A stretch of 64,000 bases of DNA from Ornithinibacillus contaminans (GTDB lineage: Bacteria; Bacillota; Bacilli; Bacillales; Amphibacillaceae). Below, one piece after another: positions 1 through 8,655 of the stretch; position 1 is the stretch's first letter, and the number at the start of each line of letters is the position of its first letter. Under the pieces are notes generated by a model. The model was not told the DNA's origin. It ran no database searches and saw only the letters and a program-made list of their open reading frames with translations. Location: positions 248,001 to 312,000 of the forward strand of contig NZ_LDPV02000050.1 in NCBI RefSeq assembly GCF_001038425.2, written 5' to 3'. The translations under genes and the position numbers were made by a program.

Positions 1-622
1 TGAATACGCCGAAAAATATGCGATAAGCCGAATGACGGTTCGGCAAGCGATCAGTAATTTAGTAAAAGAAGGGCTTATTTATCGTCAAAAAGGAAAAGGG
101 ACATTTGTTGCCGATAAGAAAATTGAACAGGATTTATCCGGTCTAACGAGCTTCAGTGAAGATATGCGAAACCGTGGGTTGATTCCGTCCAATCAATTAA
201 TCAGTTTTGATTTTATCCCAGCAACCGAACAGCTTGCGGACATTCTTATGATAGCCTCTGGTGACATGATTTGCAAAATTAAACGGGTGCGGCTAGCAGA
301 CGAGGAGCCGGTAGCACTTGAAACGGTTTATACCCCGCAAAACGTCATTGGCGATATGAATTATCAGGATTTCTCGGAATCCTTTTACGACTATGTGGAA
401 AAAAAGCTCCACTTTAAAATTGGCTTCGGTCATCAAACGATTGAAGCTGCACTTGCAAGTGACGAGGAAAGAGCGCATTTACACATTCAGAAAGGAAGTC
501 CTGTCCTCGTCATGCAGCGGACAACCTACTTACAGGATGAACAGCAAACACCGATCGAATACGTAACCTCAACGTATCGTGCGGATAAATACAAATTCAA
601 AATGAAAATGAAACGGGATTAA
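1..622 (+). CDS. nagR: GntR/HutC-family regulator, NagR-like (5' end cut by window edge)
   Basis: This is a transcriptional repressor of amino-sugar uptake and catabolism. The reading frame is open from base 2 (EYAEKYAISRMTVRQA...), so the Met at 32 is internal and the true start lies before the window. What remains is the recognition helix and wing of a GntR winged-helix domain (SRMTVRQAISNLVKEGLIYRQKGKGTFV) followed by a UTRA ligand-binding domain (about 150 residues; conserved LARP-like PVLVMQRTTYLQD segment). Family knowledge: NagR/YvoA/DasR bind glucosamine-6-P or GlcNAc-6-P and release operators related to ATTGGTATAGA. Such a box lies at 2279-2296 in front of the neighbouring PTS gene, which supports the assignment. 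The nagA/nagB genes would be expected just upstream, outside the window. Confidence 0.85.
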   Translation, partial: EYAEKYAISRMTVRQAISNLVKEGLIYRQKGKGTFVADKKIEQDLSGLTSFSEDMRNRGLIPSNQLISFDFIPATEQLADILMIASGDMICKIKRVRLADEEPVALETVYTPQNVIGDMNYQDFSESFYDYVEKKLHFKIGFGHQTIEAALASDEERAHLHIQKGSPVLVMQRTTYLQDEQQTPIEYVTSTYRADKYKFKMKMKRD

Positions 623-660
623 GTGCTCGGCATCTAGCACGTATTTTTCCCCAAGAAGAA

Positions 661-696
661 GGCTAGTATCCATCACGGGATACTAGCCATTTTTTA
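661..696. terminator. Bidirectional intrinsic terminator between nagR and nagE
   Basis: An 11-bp perfect stem (GGCTAGTATCC at 661-671 with GGATACTAGCC at 678-688) has a 6-base loop and a T-tract on the + side. It sits between two convergent genes and probably serves both. Confidence 0.85.
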
Positions 697-703
697 CCTT
701 ATA

Positions 704-2152
704 TTAATCTTCTTTACGAATCTTTCTTACTTCATCTGCTACTGCTTGAACTTGAGTTCCAACAATAACTTGGATATTATTCTTACCTACAACATTGATT
801 CCTGGTACGCCAGTTGTTTTAATTTTAGCTTGATCAACCGCGTCCATGTCTTTTACTTCAACACGTAGGCGCGTTGCACAGTTATCAACAGAGACAACGT
901 TCGTGTCGCCACCAAGACCAGCATAAATTGTTTCTGCCATTACGCTGAAACGATTAGAACCTGCTTGAGCGATTTCTTCATTTACTTCTACATCATCATC
1001 TTCACGTCCTGGTGTTTTGAAGTTGAACTTCACAATTAGGAAACGGAATAGGAAGTAATAAATGACCGCAAATACTAAGCCTTGAACGATTAACATCCAT
1101 GGTTGGTTTGCAAGTGGTAGCTGAGAACTTAAGACAAAGTCAATTAATCCGGCACTAAATCCGAATCCAGCTGTCCATTCAAATAATGCTGCGATGAATA
1201 AGGAAATACCTGTTAACACCGCATGCACCACATATAGTGCTGGCGCTAAGAACATGAATGAGAATTCAAGTGGCTCTGTAACCCCTGTTAGGAATGCTGC
1301 AATACCACCAGCTAATAGTAAGGAAGCAGCTTGCTTTTTACGCTTTGTTTTCGCTGTATGGTACATCGCAAGTGCTGCAGCTGGTAGACCAAACATCATG
1401 ATTGGGAAGAATCCAGCTTGGTAGCGTCCAGTAATACCTTTGACACCTTCACTAGCCCAGAAGTTACCGATATCATTAATACCCGCAACATCGAACCAGA
1501 ATACGTTGTTTAACGCATGGTGTAAACCAGTAGGAATCAATAGACGGTTAAAGAATCCGTATAATCCGGCACCAGTAGCACCTAGATCACTAATTGCTTC
1601 CCCGAAGTTAACAAGTGCAGTGTATACGACTGGCCAAACAAACAGCATGACCATGGACACAGCCATCATAACGATTGCCGTTAAAATTGGAACAAGACGC
1701 TTTCCACTAAAGAATGCTAATGCGTCTGGTAGTGTTACATTACTAAAACGATTGTATAATGCCGCTGAAATACACCCAGAAAGGATACCAATAAATACGT
1801 TCTCAATACCGCCAAAGGCCATATTGACATCTTCCACGGCGATTTGTTGCAGGTTCGCAACACTTGCTGATGAAAGTAATTTCGTAATAACAAGATAACC
1901 AACTAAACCACTAAGTGCAGCCGGGCCATCCTTCGCCTTTGTCATTCCAATGGCAACCCCAACTGCAAATAGAATCGGGATAAAGTCTAAGATCGATTGA
2001 CCTGCGCCAATGAAAAAGGCAGCAACAGGGTTACCAGCACCCCATCCCTCATGGTCGATTGCATACCCGATACCCATTAGAAGGGCAGCAGCAGGTAATA
2101 CCGCAACCGGAAGCATTAGGGACTTACCAAGATTTTGTAAGTATTTCATCAT
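704..2152 (-). CDS. nagE: PTS N-acetylglucosamine transporter subunit IICB
   Basis: Membrane permease and phosphotransfer domain that imports N-acetylglucosamine as the 6-phosphate. The protein is about 482 residues: a polytopic EIIC domain (start MMKYLQNLGKSLMLPVAVLPAAALLMGIGYAID; substrate region VTEPLEFSFMFLAP) and a C-terminal EIIB domain with the phosphocysteine in VDNCATRLRVEV. No EIIA domain is fused; a separate EIIA is encoded at 3055-3543. The chosen start (2152) has AGGAGG about 10 bases upstream; longer readings back to 2242 would cross the promoter/cre region. Its own promoter carries NagR and cre sites, so it should be induced by GlcNAc and repressed by CcpA. Glucose-type EIICB is the main alternative, but sequence and NagR box favour GlcNAc. 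Confidence 0.88.
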   Translation of the reverse strand: MMKYLQNLGKSLMLPVAVLPAAALLMGIGYAIDHEGWGAGNPVAAFFIGAGQSILDFIPILFAVGVAIGMTKAKDGPAALSGLVGYLVITKLLSSASVANLQQIAVEDVNMAFGGIENVFIGILSGCISAALYNRFSNVTLPDALAFFSGKRLVPILTAIVMMAVSMVMLFVWPVVYTALVNFGEAISDLGATGAGLYGFFNRLLIPTGLHHALNNVFWFDVAGINDIGNFWASEGVKGITGRYQAGFFPIMMFGLPAAALAMYHTAKTKRKKQAASLLLAGGIAAFLTGVTEPLEFSFMFLAPALYVVHAVLTGISLFIAALFEWTAGFGFSAGLIDFVLSSQLPLANQPWMLIVQGLVFAVIYYFLFRFLIVKFNFKTPGREDDDVEVNEEIAQAGSNRFSVMAETIYAGLGGDTNVVSVDNCATRLRVEVKDMDAVDQAKIKTTGVPGINVVGKNNIQVIVGTQVQAVADEVRKIRKED

Positions 2153-2227
2153 GGTAAAAAAACCTCCTCTTAATTTGTAGTGTTTAATAATAAGTACAAA
2201 AAAATACGATGATTGCGAAAAACCATT

Positions 2228-2241
2228 TGAATGCGTTTTCA
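2228..2241 (-). promoter_or_regulatory. cre (CcpA operator) downstream of the nagE start site
   Basis: The - strand reads TGAAAACGCATTCA, which fits the cre consensus TGWAANCGNTNWCA at all but one position. It lies about 20 bases past the -10 box, a position typical of CcpA roadblock or repression. Confidence 0.75.
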
Positions 2242-2259
2242 AATAGTTTTCTCGGTTCG

Positions 2260-2296
2260 ATTATAGCATTACCTAATATAGTTGTCTATACCAGTT
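2260..2296 (-). promoter_or_regulatory. nagE promoter with overlapping NagR box
   Basis: On the - strand there is a -35 TAGACA (2288-2283), a 17-base spacer and a perfect -10 TATAAT (2265-2260). The sequence ACTGGTATAGACAACTATA around the -35 closely matches the NagR box (ATTGGTATAGATCACTAG). Operator overlap with the -35 implies repression by steric blocking. Confidence 0.78.
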
Positions 2297-2306
2297 TTGA
2301 TGACTT

Positions 2307-3041
2307 TTATGATAGTTTAATTCGTCCGCGATATTTTTCGATAAGCGCAGCATTATGCTCGTCTGCTCCGTCCACATTTCCACTTAATAAAATAGGCGGT
2401 TCAAAGCCACTTTCAGCCATTTGTGAAATTGCCTCAGCAAGCATACTATTTACAATCGCAATCCCTACAACCGATGATCCTGGCGCAAATTTAATCGCAA
2501 CCCGCTCATCCTTAATTAGGGCATCCCCAACTGGAATATGGTTATCGATGGCAAGATCAGCCGCTTCGTGTAGGAATTTCCCACTAGAATGACGGGACGT
2601 TTGCTGCTCACCGTACACTTTAGACGAAATACTAATGACAAAAGCACCTTTTTCTTTTGCGAATTCCACAACATCAATCGGTACCGAATTTCTGCCAGAA
2701 GTCGAGATCACAACGAGCACATCATTGACTCGGATATCTTCATCCTTCATAAAGCCCCCAGCATAGCCTTCTTTTCGTTCTAGTGCAGATGATTCTGTTG
2801 CATTTTCATGCAGCATTAACGGCTCATGGAAAATTGGGTTGATCGGAACTAATCCGCCAGCCCGGTAAAATACTTCCTCAGCCAACATATGGGAATGCCC
2901 ACAGCCAAAGAAATGAATTATGCCACCTGATTGGATTGATTCAGCAATTTTGCTTGCCGCTTGCTTTAGTGTCTCGGTTTCTTTCTCTTCCACAGTATGA
3001 AGAAGTTCGTTTATTTCTTGAAAATAGTTACGTATCATCAA
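2307..3041 (-). CDS. SIS-domain protein, UPF0309 family
   Basis: A probable sugar-phosphate binding or isomerising protein of about 244 residues. The sugar isomerase (SIS) fold is visible in GGIIHFFGCGHSHMLAEEVFYRAGG (phosphosugar-binding loop with GCGHS) and VLVVISTSGRNSVPIDVVEFAKEKGA (the STSGRN loop). The C-terminal DGADEHNAALIEKYRGRI matches the uncharacterised UPF0309 family of Bacilli. It lies between the PTS EIIA and EIICB genes, so an amino-sugar phosphate is the likely ligand. The reaction is unknown; it is not MurQ, since the etherase motifs are not recognisable. Confidence concerns the family, not the function. Confidence 0.8.
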   Translation of the reverse strand: MMIRNYFQEINELLHTVEEKETETLKQAASKIAESIQSGGIIHFFGCGHSHMLAEEVFYRAGGLVPINPIFHEPLMLHENATESSALERKEGYAGGFMKDEDIRVNDVLVVISTSGRNSVPIDVVEFAKEKGAFVISISSKVYGEQQTSRHSSGKFLHEAADLAIDNHIPVGDALIKDERVAIKFAPGSSVVGIAIVNSMLAEAISQMAESGFEPPILLSGNVDGADEHNAALIEKYRGRIKLS

Positions 3042-3054
3042 GCATGTCTCCTTC

Positions 3055-3543
3055 TTATTTGGTAGCTTGAATTAGGACAGTTTCACTTGCTGTTGCTTGT
3101 TGCTCATCAGTAAGCGTGAATGTCTTTCCGCTTGTCCCGCTGTTCGTAATCACAATCGGTGTCACGGTGCTTTTCGCATTTGCTTCAATGTAAGCTAGAT
3201 CAAATTCCATTAAAAGTTGTCCAACGGTAACAGAATCACCTACTTGAATATGTAGATTGAAGCCTTCTCCATTTAATGCAACTGTTTCTAAGCCAACGTG
3301 GATTAGGATTTCGTTGCCATTGGTATCTTCAATCCCAATCGCATGCTTGGAATCCATGACTTGCACGATTTTTCCATCTACTGGCGATACGACTTTTCCT
3401 TCTGTAGGTTGGATAGCAATTCCCTCACCCATCATTTTTTGACTGAAAACTGGATCTGGAACTTCCTCTAGTTTTACGATTTTACCGTTTAAGGCTGCAT
3501 AGATTTTTTCTGCTTCTTTTTTCTTGAATAGGGATTTTAGCAT
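3055..3543 (-). CDS. PTS glucose-type EIIA component
   Basis: A cytoplasmic phosphocarrier of 162 residues that passes phosphate from HPr to the EIIB domain of the neighbouring permease. It has the Crr-like EIIA fold with the active-site histidine in EILIHVGLETVALNG and the usual SPVDGKIVQV N-terminal strand segment. The start at 3543 is preceded by AGAAAGGACATAAACC. Only 13 bases separate it from the UPF0309 gene downstream, indicating co-transcription; the permease has its own promoter further along. No clear operator was found upstream. Confidence 0.85.
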   Translation of the reverse strand: MLKSLFKKKEAEKIYAALNGKIVKLEEVPDPVFSQKMMGEGIAIQPTEGKVVSPVDGKIVQVMDSKHAIGIEDTNGNEILIHVGLETVALNGEGFNLHIQVGDSVTVGQLLMEFDLAYIEANAKSTVTPIVITNSGTSGKTFTLTDEQQATASETVLIQATK

Positions 3544-3730
3544 GGTTTATGTCCTTTCTGATGTTAGTCATTGTTATGGTAGCATTATTGGGGGTGGGAG
3601 TGCAATTTTGGAAGGTTATAGAAGCTGATATAGTGGGTTTCGTTAGTCAATAAAATCCACACCCTGATTTAGGCTGCGGCTTTTAGTATTGTTTTCATAT
3701 TTAATGGTCTTCATACGGAATTGATTACGG

Positions 3731-3766
3731 TTAACTTCTAACACATCCATTCTCATCATAGAGCAT
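3731..3766 (-). pseudogene. 3'-end remnant of a second copy of the 7900-8655 gene
   Basis: On the - strand this stretch reads MLYDENGCVRS-stop, matching the C-terminus (EYGENGFVRSLQ-stop) of the gene at 7900-8655. Nucleotide similarity continues through the flank (CATACGGAATT at about 3713 and 7886), covering roughly 80-100 bases. It is best read as the relic of a deleted paralogue. The rest of the 3544-3865 intergenic stretch shows no gene. Confidence 0.5.
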
Positions 3767-3865
3767 ATTATTTTATGTGTTTCAGGAAATATGACTTACC
3801 ATGGATAATTGGAAAAAGTCGCTAGAGCTTACTCACGAAAAATTTCCTAAAATTTTTTTAAAAGA

Positions 3866-3892
3866 TGTCACATCTATTTACCCTTTCTCGTC
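3866..3892 (+). promoter_or_regulatory. ECF41-type sigma factor promoter
   Basis: TGTCACA (3866-3872) and CGTC (3889-3892) are separated by 16 bases, the -35/-10 pair described for ECF41 sigma factors. It lies 35 bases ahead of the oxidoreductase/sigma operon, so the sigma factor at 5206 probably drives its own operon. Confidence 0.8.
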
Positions 3893-3926
3893 TTGAGTTA
3901 TGAAATAATTTTTAGGGGGTTATCTT

Positions 3927-5240
3927 ATGACTCAAAAATGGGATATTGTTATTGTTGGTGGTGGATTAGCAGGTTATGTTGCAGCAAATTATTTAACTGA
4001 AACCAGTTTATCTGTTTTACTAATAGAAAAAGGAAAAAATATTGGTGGCAGGGCTAGAACGAACAAGGTGAATCAACAGTATTTGAATATAGGTCCGCAT
4101 GCTCTTTCTAAAAAAGGGAAAGCCATGACTATTCTCAAAGATTTAGGTATTAGTCTCAGTGGAAAATCACCCAAATTAGACGGTATATTAATTGAAGACA
4201 ATATCGAATATGCTGCCCCGCTTTCTCCTCTTGAACTTTTTAGAACAAGTCTTTTGAATAGGAAAGAACGTATGGAATGGATCGCGGTTTTGTTTAAAGT
4301 AATGCGTACAGATACTGAAAATTTAGCAGCGCAAACATTCCAACAATGGGTTATGCAAGTAGGCGACTCTAAAAGAGTTCAGTCATTACTATATATACTT
4401 GGCAGACTTGCAACCTATTGCCATGCTCCTGAAATGGCGAGCGCCAAAGTAGTAGTATCGAATATAAGAAATGCTATGGGAGGCGTTCTTTATCTAGATG
4501 GTGGCTGGCAAACTATTATTGACCAACTTCACAATAAAGCAATCAGCCTGGGTGTTCAGGTTCAATCACATACGCTTGTTAAACAGATTGATCCCGCCCA
4601 ACAAGAGGATCAATTTAAATTAATTCTGTCTAATGACGAAGAAATTCACGCGAAATATGTTATTTGTACAACTGGCCCTCATGAACTTCATAAAATGGTA
4701 AACGAAAATTACCAAAACAGCTTTTTTACCCAGATAAAAGCTGTTAGAGGGGCGACATTAGATCTTGCTTTATCACAACTTCCTAATCCAAGTCGATTAT
4801 TCGCCATGGGCATCACAGATCCCCTTTATTATTCTGTACATTCAAATTATGCCCGCCTTTCTGATGACACAAAAAGTTCAGTTCTTCATGTATTTAAATA
4901 CCATCACCCAGATGATCACATTGATAGCACAAGTATTAAAAACGAGCTTGAACAATTCTTAGATAGATTACAGCCAGGTTGGCAGCAATATGTGATTACA
5001 AGACGATTCCTTCCTAATATTACGGTGAACCAGCGCTTACCCCAACTAGGAGATGAACACAAGCTACAGCGTTCTAAAACAGAAATTCCGGGATTATATA
5101 TAGCAGGAGACTGGGCTTCCTCCGACTCCATTTTGGCAGACGGAGCAGCTAGCAGTGGAAAACAAGCGGCTGAAGAGATCATTTTAAACGAGAAGGAGGA
5201 AAATAGTGCAAATTACGAAAGAAGATTACCAACTTTTTAA
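3927..5240 (+). CDS. FAD/NAD(P)-dependent oxidoreductase, amine oxidase/phytoene desaturase-like
   Basis: A soluble flavoprotein of 437 residues. The N-terminus shows a dinucleotide-binding Rossmann fold (WDIVIVGGGLAGYVAANYL...LLIEKGKNIGGRARTN) typical of amine oxidases, protoporphyrinogen oxidase and carotenoid desaturases. The C-terminus has the second FAD contact (GLYIAGDWASSDSILADGAASSGKQAAEEI). Its substrate cannot be told from sequence. It sits directly behind an ECF41 promoter and overlaps the ECF41 sigma gene by 35 bases. ECF41 loci commonly encode an oxidoreductase, carboxymuconolactone decarboxylase or epimerase partner, so this is the likely output gene. The start follows TTTTAGGGGGTTATCTT. 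No phytoene synthase is nearby, so carotenoid synthesis is not supported. Confidence 0.8.
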   Translation: MTQKWDIVIVGGGLAGYVAANYLTETSLSVLLIEKGKNIGGRARTNKVNQQYLNIGPHALSKKGKAMTILKDLGISLSGKSPKLDGILIEDNIEYAAPLSPLELFRTSLLNRKERMEWIAVLFKVMRTDTENLAAQTFQQWVMQVGDSKRVQSLLYILGRLATYCHAPEMASAKVVVSNIRNAMGGVLYLDGGWQTIIDQLHNKAISLGVQVQSHTLVKQIDPAQQEDQFKLILSNDEEIHAKYVICTTGPHELHKMVNENYQNSFFTQIKAVRGATLDLALSQLPNPSRLFAMGITDPLYYSVHSNYARLSDDTKSSVLHVFKYHHPDDHIDSTSIKNELEQFLDRLQPGWQQYVITRRFLPNITVNQRLPQLGDEHKLQRSKTEIPGLYIAGDWASSDSILADGAASSGKQAAEEIILNEKEENSANYERRLPTF

Positions 5241-6069
5241 ACCATTGTTGTTTTCAATAGGTTATCGGATGTTAGGTTCAGTAGTAGAAGCAGAAGATAT
5301 TGTCCAAGAAACTTTTCTACGAGCTTCCCAATTAAATGAGAAAAACATAAAAATTAAGAAAGCATATCTCTGTAAAATGATGACGAACCTCTGTCTTGAT
5401 GTATTAAAGTCTGCACGGTACAGACGAGAACATTATGTGGGACCATGGAATCCCGAGCCATTATTACTAGAAAAATTACAAACCATTGATCCATCTGAAA
5501 CGCTTATACAGAAAGAAGGATTAAGTATTGCCTATTTGCGTATGATGGAGCATTTGGGAGCAGATGAACGAGCAATTCTCCTTTTAAGAGAGGTATTTGA
5601 TTACCCATACTCAGAGATTGCTACCATAGTTGGAAAGAAAGAAGAAAACTGCAGAAAAATTTATAGCAGGGCTATGCAAAAGATCTCACGTGTAGAAGGT
5701 GAAAGCTTAAACTATGAGAAGAATACGTTACTAATTAATCGCTTTATAGAAGCATTTCAAATGCAAAATATGGATGCGCTATTAGAGCTTATATCCGAAA
5801 ATGTCACACTATTTTCCGATGGTGGCGGTAAAGTCACGGCTGCTATACGTCCAATCGTATCCTCCTCTAATGTTTTATCCTTATTATACGGAATCATGAA
5901 AAAGGCGCCTGAAGACTTTTATTTTGAGGTGAAAAATGTCAATCGTCAACCAGCAGTCGTGATATACATGAATGGTAAGATTCAAAGTATCCTTAGTTTT
6001 TATATTAGTAATGAGAAAATAGTCGAAATGTATATAACCATGAATCCAGATAAATTACCTATTCAGTAA
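5206..6069 (+). CDS. ECF41-group RNA polymerase sigma factor with fused SnoaL-like regulatory domain
   Basis: This extracytoplasmic-function sigma factor has 287 residues. Region 2 is at about 8-75 (YRMLGSVVEAEDIVQETFLRA) and region 4 at about 110-160 (DERAILLLREVFDYPYSEIATIVGKKEENCRKIYSRA). An extra C-terminal SnoaL-like domain carries the ECF41 hallmark motifs DGGGKV (about residue 205) and NPDKL at the end, which family work shows act as a built-in regulator in place of an anti-sigma factor. The start is GTG with AAGGAGG at the right distance, overlapping the oxidoreductase by 35 bases, so the two are translationally coupled. The matching promoter is at 3866-3892. Confidence 0.9.
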   Translation: MQITKEDYQLFKPLLFSIGYRMLGSVVEAEDIVQETFLRASQLNEKNIKIKKAYLCKMMTNLCLDVLKSARYRREHYVGPWNPEPLLLEKLQTIDPSETLIQKEGLSIAYLRMMEHLGADERAILLLREVFDYPYSEIATIVGKKEENCRKIYSRAMQKISRVEGESLNYEKNTLLINRFIEAFQMQNMDALLELISENVTLFSDGGGKVTAAIRPIVSSSNVLSLLYGIMKKAPEDFYFEVKNVNRQPAVVIYMNGKIQSILSFYISNEKIVEMYITMNPDKLPIQ

Positions 6070-6210
6070 AAGCTATCGAGCAGAGGGAGAAGGACCTTGC
6101 TCGCAGCAAAGAAACCTCTACGTACTCAACCATGAGCTTATTGACAATGGTTGATAGAATGACGGATGATAGAGTTAGGTAATAATTTTTCATCAAAGGG
6201 AGTAACAGCA

Positions 6211-7230
6211 ATGAGCAATTTTAAAAAAATTAACCCAGCTTCGGGGGCTATAATAATGGCAGTGGGAATTTTCCTTTATGCAGCAATCGAAGCTTTTCCT
6301 TTCCTAAATCACGTTTTAGGAGAGGTTTTTACTGTTTTACTTACGATTATCGGAATAATAATGTATGCCTTACTGATGTGTCAATTTTTCCATAAAAGCT
6401 TTCTAGTTCCGCTTCTAAATAATCCTGTTAATTCATTTTTAATGGGAACTTGGATTGCTGGCGTTTCCGTCTTATGTAATGTCATTCATAAGTACTTTCC
6501 AGAAACGATCGAAATAATTCAAGTCATTGCATTCGTAAATACGCTTTTTTGGGTCCTTTTTATAGGGGTATGTGTGTATAATTTTAAACAATTATTAAAA
6601 GACCCAAGGAGCCATTTGATTCATGGTGTTGTGTTGCTGTCTACGGTTGCGACACAATCAATCATTATTGTTTGGGAGGAGTTATTTCCCTTTGTTTCTT
6701 CTTATTTTATGATTGTTTCTATTTCACTAGGTGCTTTGTTTTATGTGCTTGGCATCCTGCTGATTTTGATCCGTTACCTAAGGAATACACAATGGTCCCT
6801 TACAGAGGATTGGACGAACACCAATTGTATTATACATGGTGCCCTGTCAATAACCGGTCTGGCGATTGTTACATCGAACCTACTGTCACCGTTAGTTGTC
6901 CTATTTATTTGGCTATTTGTTTTTACGTTATTGCTCATTGTTGAGGCAATAGAAATAACGAGGGCCATAAAGCGCATCAAGCTACTTGGTTGGAAAAAGG
7001 GAGTTCTTACGTATCATATTAGTCAATGGTCACGAAATTTTACGTTTGGTATGTTTTACGCGTTTACGATGGCGATGCATGAACATTCCAATTATCTGTC
7101 TCATTTTCTGAATGTCTTCTTAACGCTTTGGGCGTGGGTAGTATTAATTGCGCTTATTGCAGAGGTTGGTTTGTTGGTTGAGGCAAGATATGGATTTTTT
7201 GAGAGGAAGAGACTGGAGAAGGTTGTTTAA
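6211..7230 (+). CDS. Multi-pass membrane protein, TDT/SLAC1-like transporter family
   Basis: An integral membrane protein of about 339 residues with roughly ten hydrophobic spans. NPASGAIIMAVGIFLYA near the N-terminus and PVNSFLMGTWIAGVSVL resemble the tellurite-resistance/C4-dicarboxylate transporter (TDT) and SLAC1 anion-channel family; the substrate is not determinable. I chose ATG 6211 because AAAGGGAG precedes it at a good distance; an upstream in-frame ATG (6166) has no ribosome site. It is 141 bases past the sigma gene with no evident terminator, so it might belong to the same transcript. The family call is moderate. Confidence 0.6.
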   Translation: MSNFKKINPASGAIIMAVGIFLYAAIEAFPFLNHVLGEVFTVLLTIIGIIMYALLMCQFFHKSFLVPLLNNPVNSFLMGTWIAGVSVLCNVIHKYFPETIEIIQVIAFVNTLFWVLFIGVCVYNFKQLLKDPRSHLIHGVVLLSTVATQSIIIVWEELFPFVSSYFMIVSISLGALFYVLGILLILIRYLRNTQWSLTEDWTNTNCIIHGALSITGLAIVTSNLLSPLVVLFIWLFVFTLLLIVEAIEITRAIKRIKLLGWKKGVLTYHISQWSRNFTFGMFYAFTMAMHEHSNYLSHFLNVFLTLWAWVVLIALIAEVGLLVEARYGFFERKRLEKVV

Positions 7231-7441
7231 ACCGCATGCTTGGAATTCAATGATTGCAAGACTTTGCCATTAATAGATGTTAGTAGAGGACTAATTGCCG
7301 TGCTATTTTCATCGCTAATTGGAGTTCTATTTGTAAATCAGGGTTCGATAATTTTATGATAAGTCAGAATATATGTTATAATAACTTTATAAAATTATGT
7401 AATAAAAAAGAGTACATATTGTAAGTGGAGGAGATGATTTT

Positions 7442-7648
7442 TTGGTTGATCTTCTGGATAATATATTCCAATTATCAGCAATAATACTACTCATATGTTC
7501 ACTCTATTATTATAGACATTTTAAAAGAGTTAAGAGAGATAGGAAATTGACTGTATCTGAACTTTCAATTTACGTCATAACTCAAGTTGCAATTTATCTT
7601 TGCGCAGGTAGTTATTTACTTCTGTTTTTGGATAGGAATTTTGGGTAG
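7442..7648 (+). CDS. Small membrane protein, unknown function
   Basis: A 68-residue protein with two hydrophobic segments (about 8-24 and 44-63) separated by a basic loop (RHFKRVKRDRK). It begins with TTG preceded by GTGGAGGAG, a strong ribosome site that supports translation despite the rare start. I recognise no family. It is monocistronic, followed by a terminator at 7713-7749. Confidence 0.6.
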   Translation: MVDLLDNIFQLSAIILLICSLYYYRHFKRVKRDRKLTVSELSIYVITQVAIYLCAGSYLLLFLDRNFG

Positions 7649-7712
7649 AAATTATTGAACTAATAGGAGCTTTAATGGAGTAAGAAACTATACATGAAAA
7701 TAATGAAATAAA

Positions 7713-7749
7713 AAAAACGCTTTGATACCTAGTTTATCCAAGCGTTTTT
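7713..7749 (+). terminator. Intrinsic terminator
   Basis: AAAAACGCTT (7713-7722) pairs with AAGCGTTTTT (7740-7749). A-rich and T-rich flanks make it usable from both sides. It follows the small membrane protein gene. Confidence 0.7.
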
Positions 7750-7899
7750 GCGTGCTAAATTAAGTGTTGGTTGTTAAAGATACTACGAAACCATATGCGA
7801 TTTGTTATGTGATTCGATATTTTCCCCATAGTAAGTGAACTACTTTTTTAAGGTGAGCTTTTATTGTTTTTATTTTTACTGGTTTTCATACGGAATTAA

Positions 7900-8655
7900 T
7901 TACTGCAGACTTCTAACAAACCCATTTTCACCATATTCAATCTTATTCCCATTGATATAAAATGGCTGACTTGTATCAATCCCCATCATTTCTAATCCTG
8001 ATTTAATATTTTCATGATCTTCTACTGAAACCGAATGCGATTGTCCATTTGCGAAACGGATGAAATCATCAAGCGATTCCGCAATGGCGTGTAAGGATTG
8101 GTACTGCTTTTCACCGCCAATTCCCTTTACTGCATCAGCATGTTCCTGCTGCATTTGTTTAACAATGGCTAAATCCTCTTTTGACAGCTTTGACAGGTCT
8201 GGAATTTCATTAGAATTAGTAACATTCAGCATTTCTCTTACGGTTGTATTAAACTCATTCACATATGCCCTTCCAAGCGGTGTTGTATCCGTTGAAATAC
8301 TAACGGATTCTTTTTCTACTGTTACATAAACCGCTGGATTGGTATAGGATGATAATTTAATCTTTGTTCCGGGAGTTAATGCTAATGCGCTTTCTTGATC
8401 TGAAAAAGTGCTTTTTATCTCCTCAAGCGTTAACAATGGCAAGTCTACTTCGCTAGCTTTTGCTTTTATAAAGTCTGATCCATTCGTATATGCATAATTG
8501 AGCTTAGTTAAGGAAGTGCTATCGGTATTGCTTCGTTCTAAGTATTCGTGGAAGTTTTGACTTTTATGATGATTACTTGCTTCTGCTTTTGTTTGATTTG
8601 GTAGATATTCCGTATTTTTATGAATGAGTAAAGTATTTGAGTTGGTAACTTTCAT
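7900..8655 (-). CDS. Hypothetical protein, 251 residues
   Basis: I do not recognise this protein. It is hydrophilic, has no signal peptide or membrane span, and starts MKVTNSNTLLIHKN. The middle has a beta-like stretch (ALTPGTKIKLSSYTNPAVYVTVEKESVSISTD) and a helical segment (DLSKLSKEDLAIVKQMQQEHADAVKGIGGEKQYQSLHAIAESLDDFIRF). A good ribosome site (GAAAGGAG) precedes the ATG. A relic of a second copy of its 3' end lies at 3731-3766, so the family has been duplicated and lost locally. Confidence 0.6.
   Translation of the reverse strand: MKVTNSNTLLIHKNTEYLPNQTKAEASNHHKSQNFHEYLERSNTDSTSLTKLNYAYTNGSDFIKAKASEVDLPLLTLEEIKSTFSDQESALALTPGTKIKLSSYTNPAVYVTVEKESVSISTDTTPLGRAYVNEFNTTVREMLNVTNSNEIPDLSKLSKEDLAIVKQMQQEHADAVKGIGGEKQYQSLHAIAESLDDFIRFANGQSHSVSVEDHENIKSGLEMMGIDTSQPFYINGNKIEYGENGFVRSLQ

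Noticed and set aside
3927-5240. Carotenoid desaturase (crtN) call
   Set aside because: Only the general FAD fold is shared. No phytoene synthase or other carotenoid gene is near, and the ECF41 context suggests a different role.
6672-6944. Alternative reading frame inside the TDT-like gene
   Set aside because: It lies wholly within a good hydrophobic coding frame and has no ribosome site. The same holds for the many other overlapping frames in the window.
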